Assembly (NCBI RefSeq): GCF_010500865.1
Contig: NZ_JAAAWN010000003.1
Coordinates: forward strand, 62,001 to 126,000
Direction of reading: 5' to 3'
DNA length: 64,000 nucleotides
Source of the DNA: Alteromonas profundi
GTDB lineage: Bacteria > Pseudomonadota > Gammaproteobacteria > Enterobacterales > Alteromonadaceae
Part shown: positions 56,974-64,000 of the stretch, piece after piece
How positions within the stretch are numbered: position 1 is the stretch's first letter
Layout: each line of letters begins with the position of its first letter
Notes under the pieces: model-generated
The model's database searches: none
What the model was told of the DNA's origin: nothing
Seen by the model: only the letters and a program-made list of their open reading frames with translations
Made by a program: the position numbers and the translations under genes

Positions 56974-59900
56974 ATGTCGTTGAGAGAAAAACAACTACAC
57001 ACGCCAAAAACGGAACTGTCGGTAACCCCTCAGTTTGCCTTACGTCCTACTGCAAAGTGGGTTAAAACCGCCATTATCGCAGGCCTTGCAAGTACGAGTG
57101 CATTCACGCTACAAGCCCAAGAAGCACAAGTGGGTGATGAAACAGAAGCCGATGTTGAGGTAATAGATGTTGTAGGTACACGCCGTACTATTCAAGATCA
57201 AATTTCTATTAAGCGTGAATCTACGACGGTAGTTGATGGGTTATCCGCTTCAGACATTGGTGATCTGCCAGCGCTTTCCATTGGTGAAGCGCTAGAGTCG
57301 ATTACCGGAGCAGCGTCTCACCGTGAAAATGGGGGCGCCACTGAAATTACCATTCGTGGTTTAGGTCCGTTTTTAAGTGCAACACACATTAATGGCCGTG
57401 AAGCAACTAATGGTAGTGGTGACCGTTCAGTAAACTTCTCTCAATTTCCCTCTGAGCTAGTAAAGAAGGTCGCGATTTATAAAACGCAAGACGCGTCTAT
57501 GATTGAAGGTGGCGTAGCTGGGGTTATTGCCCTTGAAACAGTACAACCCCTTGATTACGGCAAGCAACGCTTCCAAGCTGAGTTAAAAGGCAACTACAAC
57601 CCAGATCAAACCAATGTGGACAACTCACTTGAAAATGACTTGGGCTACCGCGGGACGGTAAGTTATGTGGACCAATTCGAATTTGATAATGGTTCAGCGC
57701 TCGGTATCTCTATAGGTGCGCAGCGTCAAGATATTACCCAACCCGAAGCTGAATATCGTAGTTCAAGCCCAACAGGCTCTTCGTTATGGGCGTGTTTAAA
57801 CGATCCGACTAACACCAATGAAGGCTTTTTTCGTAGCAGTGCAGGCGATTGCGAAGACCAAGTAAATGGTAGCAGTAACCAAGGCTACGATACCACTATC
57901 GACCCCGCTACAGGTGAAGCAGCAAGCGGCGACTCACCTTATGCGTGGACTGGCAGTAGCCGTAGCTACCGTCAAAATGAAACCTCTGATGAGCGTGATG
58001 CGTTTTTCCTTGCTGCACAGTATCAGCCTAACGAAAGCTGGGACATCAATATTGATGGCCAGTACTCTAAGCGTGTCCAGCGAGAATCCCGTCACGATCT
58101 TATTTTCCTTCAAAAACGTGCGATTCCTGGTTTGACGGGCCCAACGCTTGTCACTAATAGCGTAGGCGGCATTTTGCACTGGGAAGGACAAGATAGAATT
58201 GAAACATCTGGTGAGCAATTTTCTCGTGAAGAGATTTATAAAGGTATCGGTATAAACGTTGAGCACTATGCTACCGACTTATTAACCCTTAACTTTGATG
58301 TCGCTTACTCAAATACAGAACGTGAAGAGTTCCAAATCTCAAACCGTGCGCGTACTGCAGATCGTATCCCCTTTTCGTGGGATATGGGGGACAACATTCC
58401 TCACTTCTCTATCTCTGATTTCGATGTAACAGACATCAGCAACTTTACTGATAGCCTACGTACTCGTCTTGATCACGAAAATACCCGTGAAAACGAAGTT
58501 GTCTCTGCCAAATTCGATTTCCAATATATGTTAAGCAGTGATGTATTTACCAGCATTGAAGGGGGTCTAAGGGCGTCAGAGCTGACCTTCGTGCAATATG
58601 GTGGTAGTCAAGGAAACGGTTCACGTACTGAGTACACGTTAGATACCTCTAACACCGCTGCGCTAGATGTATTAGAGGCTTGCCAAATTGATTTCCCTGA
58701 AAGTGACTTTTTATCCACCGTTTCTGACGGTGATATTATCACTAACGTAGGCGCCGATGGCAGCATCAATAGCTCAGGTACAGGATCGTCTTGGGCGACC
58801 TACGATAATATCTGTTTCTCGCAAGCTGTTGCGGCGTCTAATGGGGGTGAATTCGCCTACCCAGAACTTGAATATGAAAATGCCGGAACTATCGATGTAA
58901 CGGAAAAAACCTACGCTGCATATTTGATGGCCAACTACGACACCGAAATGTGGGGCAAATTCATCCGTGGTAATTTTGGTGTACGTATTGTGGACACTGA
59001 AGTTACATCAATCGGCTTTAGAAGCTCGTTTGAAGTTGTTACCGATGAACTGAATGCGGTAAGCCTAGTGCCTGGCGATGAATTAGAGCGAATAGTGGGT
59101 GGCGGTGGTTACACTGAGGTGCTACCAAGTGTGAACTTTGTAATGGACTATAGCGACGATATTCTTCTGCGTGCCGGGATTTATCGCGGTATGTCTCGTG
59201 TAGACCCTAAAAACCTTGGCTATAGCCGTACTTTCCAAACTGACGATGAGCTTGCACCTACTTCACTGGCCGATCTTTTAGTTGGCGTAAATGGTTCAGG
59301 GAATCCAAATACCCAGCCACTTATGTCGTGGAACTATGATGCTGCTATTGAGTGGTATCCTAATGAGGACTCTATTTTTGCGTTTGGTGTGTACTTCAAA
59401 CGTTTCACGGGTGGATTCCAACAGCGTACTGAAATAGAAACATTTGAAATTGAAGGCGATAGCTATGATCTTCCAATTACAAATTCGGTAACAACAGACG
59501 ATGCAAGCAACCTGTTCGGTATCGAAACCTCTATTGCATATCGTTGGGATAGCGGTATAGGGGTGAAGATTGGTTATAACTATGCTGATACGGATTATGA
59601 GTTTGAAGACAGTAACTACGGCGACACTTACATCACTGATGTAGACGGCAATACCTCACAGCTAACCGCAGGGATCGTTCCTCCGGGCTCTGTACCTGGC
59701 TTCTCTGAGCATGTATTTAGTGCACAGGTTTATTATCAGGTAGGCGACCTCGATACTGCGGTTATCTATAAGTACCGTAGCGACTACTTCCAGCCATACA
59801 CCAGTAACGGTACCCGTCTTCGTTTTGTAGACGATGTAGGTGTTTGGGAAGCCCGTGCATCTTACAAGTTTAACGACCACGTTAGACTTAAGGTTTCTGC

Positions 59901-60012
59901 TATTAACCTATTCAGCGCACCTAAGTCACAAGATTACTATGTGAAAGGCAACCTAGGTGAAGTGAATGATTATGGCCCACGCTTGTTTGCCGGTGTAACG
60001 GTAAAATACTAA
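56974..60012 (+). CDS. TonB-dependent outer-membrane receptor (large, carbohydrate-type)
   Basis: 1012-residue outer-membrane transporter. ATG 56974 is chosen because CGGAGA lies upstream; an in-frame ATG 120 bp earlier sits within the lipoprotein gene. The N-terminus is extended: about 30 mostly polar residues come before the hydrophobic signal core (KTAIIAGLASTSAFTLQAQ). A TonB box-like VEVIDVVGTRRTIQDQ follows. The plug shows IGEALESITGAASHRENGG, ITIRGLGPFLSATHINGREA and the IEGGVAGVIALET end, typical of TonB receptors for glycans in marine gammaproteobacteria (TIGR01782 type). The barrel ends in RLFAGVTVKY. It lies 85 bp after the PL6-like gene and is probably co-transcribed. Confidence 0.92.
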   Translation: MSLREKQLHTPKTELSVTPQFALRPTAKWVKTAIIAGLASTSAFTLQAQEAQVGDETEADVEVIDVVGTRRTIQDQISIKRESTTVVDGLSASDIGDLPALSIGEALESITGAASHRENGGATEITIRGLGPFLSATHINGREATNGSGDRSVNFSQFPSELVKKVAIYKTQDASMIEGGVAGVIALETVQPLDYGKQRFQAELKGNYNPDQTNVDNSLENDLGYRGTVSYVDQFEFDNGSALGISIGAQRQDITQPEAEYRSSSPTGSSLWACLNDPTNTNEGFFRSSAGDCEDQVNGSSNQGYDTTIDPATGEAASGDSPYAWTGSSRSYRQNETSDERDAFFLAAQYQPNESWDINIDGQYSKRVQRESRHDLIFLQKRAIPGLTGPTLVTNSVGGILHWEGQDRIETSGEQFSREEIYKGIGINVEHYATDLLTLNFDVAYSNTEREEFQISNRARTADRIPFSWDMGDNIPHFSISDFDVTDISNFTDSLRTRLDHENTRENEVVSAKFDFQYMLSSDVFTSIEGGLRASELTFVQYGGSQGNGSRTEYTLDTSNTAALDVLEACQIDFPESDFLSTVSDGDIITNVGADGSINSSGTGSSWATYDNICFSQAVAASNGGEFAYPELEYENAGTIDVTEKTYAAYLMANYDTEMWGKFIRGNFGVRIVDTEVTSIGFRSSFEVVTDELNAVSLVPGDELERIVGGGGYTEVLPSVNFVMDYSDDILLRAGIYRGMSRVDPKNLGYSRTFQTDDELAPTSLADLLVGVNGSGNPNTQPLMSWNYDAAIEWYPNEDSIFAFGVYFKRFTGGFQQRTEIETFEIEGDSYDLPITNSVTTDDASNLFGIETSIAYRWDSGIGVKIGYNYADTDYEFEDSNYGDTYITDVDGNTSQLTAGIVPPGSVPGFSEHVFSAQVYYQVGDLDTAVIYKYRSDYFQPYTSNGTRLRFVDDVGVWEARASYKFNDHVRLKVSAINLFSAPKSQDYYVKGNLGEVNDYGPRLFAGVTVKY

Positions 60013-60033
60013 GCTAGTAGATACACTAAGCAT

Positions 60034-60073
60034 TAAAAAAGCCCCGTCACTTTACAGTGACGGGGCTTTTTTT
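60034..60073. terminator. Bidirectional terminator after the TonB-receptor gene
   Basis: AAAAAAGCCCCGTCACT and AGTGACGGGGCTTTTTTT form a GC-rich stem of more than 12 bp with a TTAC loop and T-runs on both strands. It closes the receptor gene on one side and the choice-of-anchor lipoprotein gene on the other. Confidence 0.93.
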
Positions 60074-60097
60074 ATCATTTGTTTTATAACGCGGGTA

Positions 60098-61906
60098 TTA
60101 CAGTTGGGTAATTTGCCATACGCTAACAGTGCCGCTTACTTCGTTTCCAACCAGTAGCAACGGAACGCCCGTTGCGCTGTCTTCTGCGCTGACAAACACT
60201 AAACTTTCAGGTGCTAAATCGCCAATAACATCATCTGCCGTGGCCCCTTCCGTGAGATCTCTGTTTATCACGTATTCAGCAAACTGTACGTCATACGGGT
60301 TGGTTACATCATAAACAAAGATGCCACCCATCCGCTCTGTACCTACGAACGCATAGGTTCTATCGCCAACCACACCAACGGTAAGGGCTTCTGGTTCTGG
60401 CCCCTTATTTTCAGAACGAGAATCTCCTTCGTTTTCGTCATCGCCGTTGTTAAATTGTGCACCGTGTACCGACGCAGTAATGCGCTCAAAGTCATCGCCA
60501 GAATCATAAACTACAAGGCCATTTTGGTCCCAAATGGTAAAGGAGCGGGTACCATATGCATAAGCCGCATCATATTCGCCATTGCCATCAGAATCTCCCA
60601 TTGCGCTTGTTACTCGCAAATCGTCTGCTTCAGCATTGGTTTGTAACATCGCTAACTCTGAGTTGGCTTGTGCAGTGAGATCTTCTACCTTCACTTCATC
60701 GGTATAGGCTAAACACCCATCATCTTCATCAAAAGAAAGCCCACCATCGCTTAAGCAAGTAGCTTCATCATCGGCGGAGAAAAAGTACTCGCGCGCGTCT
60801 CCCTCATTCGCGGTAACCAGGAAGGTGGCACCTTTCCACGAAAAGTTTGCAATGGTATCTGGTTGGTAAACACCATATAGACCATCGTATTGACCAAAGC
60901 TCACGCTACTATCTTCTTGGATATCAATATTAAGCCCGGCCCATGACTTCGTCCCTAAGCCCAGCACTTCAACACTCAGATCTTCTAAATTAATTACCGC
61001 CAACCCATTATTTTCCTGCAAGCTAACATAGGCTGTATCGTTGGTAGTGGTAATATATTCGGGCTCTAAGTCTTGTGCTACTGTGGTGGCAATAGCGACA
61101 CCCTTTATGGTTCGTCCGCTTGGGTTAGGGAACATCATGCCTTGTGCAATTAACTCATCCTGCATATCGTTAAAGGCGCTAAAAGACACCATAGTACCCG
61201 ACTCTTCTGGCTCGCCATTGGCCAGAATATTAATGACCGAAACCGATCCCTCTGGGTCGACGGTGTAGTCGCTGGATGGCTCACCTTCGTTCGCTACCAG
61301 TACCTTACCGCCATCTGGCGTAAAGGTAACCATGTCTGGCAACGCGCCTACCTCAACGGCATCAATATAAGTAGGTGCGGCACTGTCTAACCCGTTGTAA
61401 AACAACACATAGCCATTGTCGGTTTTGTCACTGGCAGGAACAGCTACCGCCATCAGGTCGCCACTTACCGCAATACTTGTCAAACTTCCTAAAGTAGCGC
61501 CATCAACTTCTGTAGGAAGGCTAATTTGCGTTACCGTCAAGTTTGCGTTATTGATAGGATCTGACATAGCTGCAGTAGGCAATGTGTCTGCACTTATGGT
61601 TATTGCTGCAATACTATTGGCCGCGCTATTGGTGGCGTAAATCGTTTGCGTATCTGCATGATACTGAATAATCTCAGCAGCAGTTTGGTTCCCTAAAAAA
61701 GCGCGTGCAACCACATCAAGTGAAACGCCAATAGACGCATCGGTACCATCGGCACCGTCTGTTCCCGCCTCTCCTTGCTCACCTTGCGGCCCTTGGGTAC
61801 CCGTTTCACCTTGCTCACCATCATCGCCATCAAGACCACAGCCAGTTAGTACTGAGGAAATGAATAATGCTAACAACCCATATTTGAATTTATTTTGCGC
61901 GGCCAT
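60098..61906 (-). CDS. Choice-of-anchor I family lipoprotein with collagen-like segment
   Basis: 602-residue exported lipoprotein. Signal peptide 1-22 ends in the lipobox LTGC (Cys23). Next come about ten Gly-X-Y triplets near residues 30-57 (GEQGETGTQGPQGEQGEAG), a collagen-like linker. The remainder is a beta-propeller-like protein of the choice-of-anchor I family, with YATNSAANSIAAI, VANEGEPSSDYTVDPEGSV, TTNDTAYVSLQENNGLAVINL, VTANEGDAREYF and KGPEPEALTVG. These segments resemble calcium-dependent surface phosphatase or esterase-like repeat proteins; the catalytic activity is unknown. It faces the TonB-receptor gene across a shared terminator. A role in surface binding or phosphoester hydrolysis is inference. 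Confidence 0.82.
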   Translation of the reverse strand: MAAQNKFKYGLLALFISSVLTGCGLDGDDGEQGETGTQGPQGEQGEAGTDGADGTDASIGVSLDVVARAFLGNQTAAEIIQYHADTQTIYATNSAANSIAAITISADTLPTAAMSDPINNANLTVTQISLPTEVDGATLGSLTSIAVSGDLMAVAVPASDKTDNGYVLFYNGLDSAAPTYIDAVEVGALPDMVTFTPDGGKVLVANEGEPSSDYTVDPEGSVSVINILANGEPEESGTMVSFSAFNDMQDELIAQGMMFPNPSGRTIKGVAIATTVAQDLEPEYITTTNDTAYVSLQENNGLAVINLEDLSVEVLGLGTKSWAGLNIDIQEDSSVSFGQYDGLYGVYQPDTIANFSWKGATFLVTANEGDAREYFFSADDEATCLSDGGLSFDEDDGCLAYTDEVKVEDLTAQANSELAMLQTNAEADDLRVTSAMGDSDGNGEYDAAYAYGTRSFTIWDQNGLVVYDSGDDFERITASVHGAQFNNGDDENEGDSRSENKGPEPEALTVGVVGDRTYAFVGTERMGGIFVYDVTNPYDVQFAEYVINRDLTEGATADDVIGDLAPESLVFVSAEDSATGVPLLLVGNEVSGTVSVWQITQL

Positions 61907-62326
61907 TTATTGTTCCTTGTTTTACTTGTAGGTCTGCTCATTCCTGCATAACGTCACCTAAACATACAAACGTAGCGTTACAACTGCGCTTACGCGTTGG
62001 CGTTAAGCTCAATTAGCGACTGGCGAGATAGCGAAAAGTAGCAGTGTTGTATGACTTTTTTGTATAGTTTAAAGCCAGTGTATGACACTACTATTAATAT
62101 AGCAAAGTGGACAATAAACAAAGGAAATTGGCAAACTAGCGTTAAAAAAGCACCAATGAATAACGCGCCGAATGAGAAGCGGAAACCCTTCAATAACCCA
62201 TAAAAAAGATTTAGCCTTGTTACTGGTGCTCGTTTTTTCGCATTTGTGCGTACTTTTGTATAGAGGCGACATCGTTAAGTTAGAGGTATACTAGCCTTTA
62301 GTTAGCATATTATTAAGGAAGAACGT
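61907..62326. other. Divergent intergenic region (choice-of-anchor lipoprotein / M48 protease)
   Basis: About 420 bp. A leftward frame from TTG 62193 to 61990 would give a 67-residue hydrophobic peptide (two membrane-like segments), but it has no ribosome site and a rare start, so I do not call it. Otherwise the region should hold the two divergent promoters. AAGGAAGAA at 62313-62321 is the ribosome site of the M48 gene. Confidence 0.4.
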
Positions 62327-63124
62327 ATGAAACTGAGATTTTCAGCCCCAATCGCGGCTGTGATAGCCCTTACACTAACCGCTTGTGCCACTTCACCCAC
62401 GGGCCGTAATCAGATGCTTCTTTATTCTGATTCACAACTTTCAGAAATGGGCGACCAAGCATTCTCAGGAATGAAAGAAGAGCTTAAAATTTCTAACAAG
62501 TCAGTACAAAATAGCTACGTTGAATGTGTAGCAAGGGCCATTACCGCGCAAGTACCCAGCTCTGTGTATAGCGGGCAATGGGAAATTGTCGTATTTGATG
62601 ATGAGCAGGTTAATGCATTTGCCCTACCCGGAGGCAAGATTGGCGTTTATACAGGCCTACTTAATGTAGCAGAAAATCAACATCAACTCGCCGCTGTTAT
62701 CGGTCATGAAGTGGGTCATGTGATTGCTGAACACGGCAACGAGCGCATGTCTCAATCAACTATAATCAACGTTGGCACCCAGGCTGTGGGCCAAGTGCTG
62801 TCGGCCAACGAAGTTACGCAGTCAGCCCCCATTATGGCGGCCATAGGTTTAGGCGTACAAGTAGGTGTACAATTGCCTTTTAGCCGAACTCATGAGTCGG
62901 AAGCCGATTTAATTGGTCTGCAGCTTATGGCTGAATCGGGTTTTGATCCACGCCAATCAGTAAACTTATGGCAAAACATGGATGCAGCTAGCTCTGGCGA
63001 CCGTCCTCTAGAGCTTCTTTCCACCCACCCCGCGCCACAAACGCGTATTGAGGACTTGCAAGCAAATATGAGCGAGGCCTACGCAACATATCAGACAACC
63101 AACTATCGGCCAAATTGCCAATAG
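62327..63124 (+). CDS. M48 family metalloprotease lipoprotein (LoiP/YggG-like)
   Basis: Zinc endopeptidase of 265 residues. The signal peptide ends with lipobox LTAC (Cys20), placing it on the inner face of the outer membrane. The HExxH motif is HEVGH at residues 127-131 (IGHEVGHVIAEHGNERM). The third ligand Glu is in RTHESEADLIGLQLM near 190, and the protein ends with STHPAPQTRIEDL, all as in E. coli LoiP. Family enzymes act in periplasmic protein quality control together with BepA. It stands alone, with its own terminator. Confidence 0.93.
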   Translation: MKLRFSAPIAAVIALTLTACATSPTGRNQMLLYSDSQLSEMGDQAFSGMKEELKISNKSVQNSYVECVARAITAQVPSSVYSGQWEIVVFDDEQVNAFALPGGKIGVYTGLLNVAENQHQLAAVIGHEVGHVIAEHGNERMSQSTIINVGTQAVGQVLSANEVTQSAPIMAAIGLGVQVGVQLPFSRTHESEADLIGLQLMAESGFDPRQSVNLWQNMDAASSGDRPLELLSTHPAPQTRIEDLQANMSEAYATYQTTNYRPNCQ

Positions 63125-63135
63125 AAAAAAGAAAA

Positions 63136-63165
63136 AAAAACGCCACTTCAATGAAGTGGCGTTTT
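63136..63165. terminator. Bidirectional terminator between the M48 protease and mscS
   Basis: AACGCCACTTC and GAAGTGGCGTT form an 11-bp stem with an AAT loop, flanked by A and T runs. It serves both convergent genes. Confidence 0.92.
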
Positions 63166-63188
63166 AGTGTTACCTATTAGAATACAGG

Positions 63189-64000
63189 TTATTCGCTGTC
63201 TTCTTTGTGAAGGTGAACATCCATTTGTGGGAATGGAATTGAAATACCTTCTTTATCAAAACGAAGCTTCACGGCTTCGGTAAAGTCAAACTTCACACCC
63301 CAAAAGTCGGCTGACTTAACCCATGGGCGAACAATAAAGTTAACACTGCTGTCTGCCAGCTCAGCTACCGCAACCGTAGGCGCAGGGTCTTTAAGAATAC
63401 GATCGTCTGCTGCTATCATTTCAAGCAAAATATTTTTTGCTTTAAGCAGGTCAGCATCGTAGCCAATGCCAACAACCATATCTACACGACGAGTGTCTTT
63501 CGCTGAGAAGTTAGTAATATTGCCACCGTAAATACCGCCATTAGGAACGATAATTTCTTTGTTATCTGGAGAGGTCATAGTGGTGGTAAAAATACCGATT
63601 TTTTTTACCGTACCAGCTGTGCCGCCTGCTTCTACAAAGTCGCCTGACTTAAACGGTTTAAACACTAATAGCATTACGCCAGCAGCAAAGTTTTTAAGCG
63701 AGTCTTGAAGTGACAAACCAATCGCTAAGCCAGCAGCACCTAATATTGCCACCAACGATGTTGTATCTACACCGAGTTGGTCTAGAGACGCCACTATAAC
63801 AAACAGCATTAACACTGCACTAATGATCGCCTCTAAAAAGTCCACCAGCATGGCGTCATATTTCGACTTGGCCATTACTCGGCGGAACACGGACAAGATA
63901 ATGCCTACCACCAAGCGACCAATAATGTATATTACGATGGCCATTGCGATGTTTATGCCCCATGGGATGGCATAGTCGTTAATATAACGTTCCACGTCGC
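63189..64000 (-). CDS. mscS: Small-conductance mechanosensitive channel MscS (5' end outside window)
   Basis: Homoheptameric channel that opens under hypo-osmotic shock. The visible 270 codons hold TM1 (INIAMAIVIYIIGRLVV), TM2 (AIISAVLMLFVIVASL) and the pore helix with VAILGAAGLAIGLSLQDSLKNFAAG, then the beta domain (PFKSGDFVEAGGTAGTVKKI, IVPNGGIYGGNITNFS) and the C-terminal alpha/beta domain ending FPQMDVHLHKEDSE. A GTG at 63995 could start the protein, but the frame is open to the window edge (preceding codon Asp) and E. coli MscS has about 20 more N-terminal residues, so the gene probably begins outside. Confidence 0.94.
   Translation of the reverse strand, partial: DVERYINDYAIPWGINIAMAIVIYIIGRLVVGIILSVFRRVMAKSKYDAMLVDFLEAIISAVLMLFVIVASLDQLGVDTTSLVAILGAAGLAIGLSLQDSLKNFAAGVMLLVFKPFKSGDFVEAGGTAGTVKKIGIFTTTMTSPDNKEIIVPNGGIYGGNITNFSAKDTRRVDMVVGIGYDADLLKAKNILLEMIAADDRILKDPAPTVAVAELADSSVNFIVRPWVKSADFWGVKFDFTEAVKLRFDKEGISIPFPQMDVHLHKEDSE

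Noticed and set aside
61990-62193. 67-codon leftward hydrophobic frame
   Set aside because: TTG start, no ribosome site and no known relatives that I recognise; a second overlapping frame at 62069-62272 is equally unsupported.

Overview
The window reads as a chromosomal segment of a marine gammaproteobacterium of the Alteromonas type (Alteromonadaceae). The basis is the gene order pdhR/ampE/ampD – nadC – pilACD – coaE – zapD – yacG – mutT – secA – M23 – lpxC – complete dcw cluster, together with PrsK/PrsR, a SapC-family protein and a TonB-receptor carbohydrate locus. The assignment comes from gene content and protein resemblance, not from a search. No rRNA, tRNA, CRISPR array, insertion sequence or phage gene was seen.

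Region 1 (1-9400) is housekeeping. pdhR (cut by the window edge), ampE and ampD run leftward, with a PdhR-like operator in front of pdhR. Rightward come a membrane-anchored retropepsin-like protease, nadC, the type IV pilus genes pilA, pilC and pilD (no pilB), coaE, zapD, yacG (one zinc-ligand Cys replaced by Tyr) and an aspartoacylase.

Region 2 (9480-32100) is a leftward block for envelope synthesis and division. In transcription order it holds mraZ, rsmH, ftsL, ftsI, murE, murF, mraY, murD, ftsW, murG, murC, ddl, ftsQ, ftsA, ftsZ, then lpxC, an M23 peptidase, secA and mutT. From mraZ to ftsA the genes overlap or nearly touch. Three TGGNN boxes at exact 10-bp spacing in front of mraZ match the known MraZ operator layout.

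Region 3 (32240-50850) is mixed. It has a SapC-family protein, an exported M19 dipeptidase, and a leftward heavy-metal RND efflux operon. That operon consists of a Cys/His-rich exported protein, a TolC-type factor, an adaptor with an in-frame stop, and a pump with a frameshift. Then follow an exported alpha/beta hydrolase, a peroxiredoxin-glutaredoxin fusion, a TPR-GGDEF diguanylate cyclase, a small Cys-rich protein, the PrsR/PrsK two-component pair and a FabH-like ketoacyl synthase.

Region 4 (50850-61910) looks like a carbohydrate (probably alginate/uronate) utilisation locus. It contains a beta-hydroxyacid-dehydrogenase-family reductase, an MFS hexuronate-type transporter, a lipoprotein with four Ig-like repeats and a PL6-like beta-helix, and a large TonB-dependent receptor. 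Facing them is a choice-of-anchor-I lipoprotein with a collagen-like linker. By my alignment from memory, the PL6-like domain has neither of the two catalytic residues (Lys to Gln, Arg to Glu), so it may bind rather than cleave, or use other chemistry. The window ends with an M48 lipoprotein protease and a partial mscS.

The observations most worth following are the catalytically altered PL6-like lipoprotein and its locus, the doubly broken metal-efflux operon, the missing pilB, and the altered zinc site of YacG.
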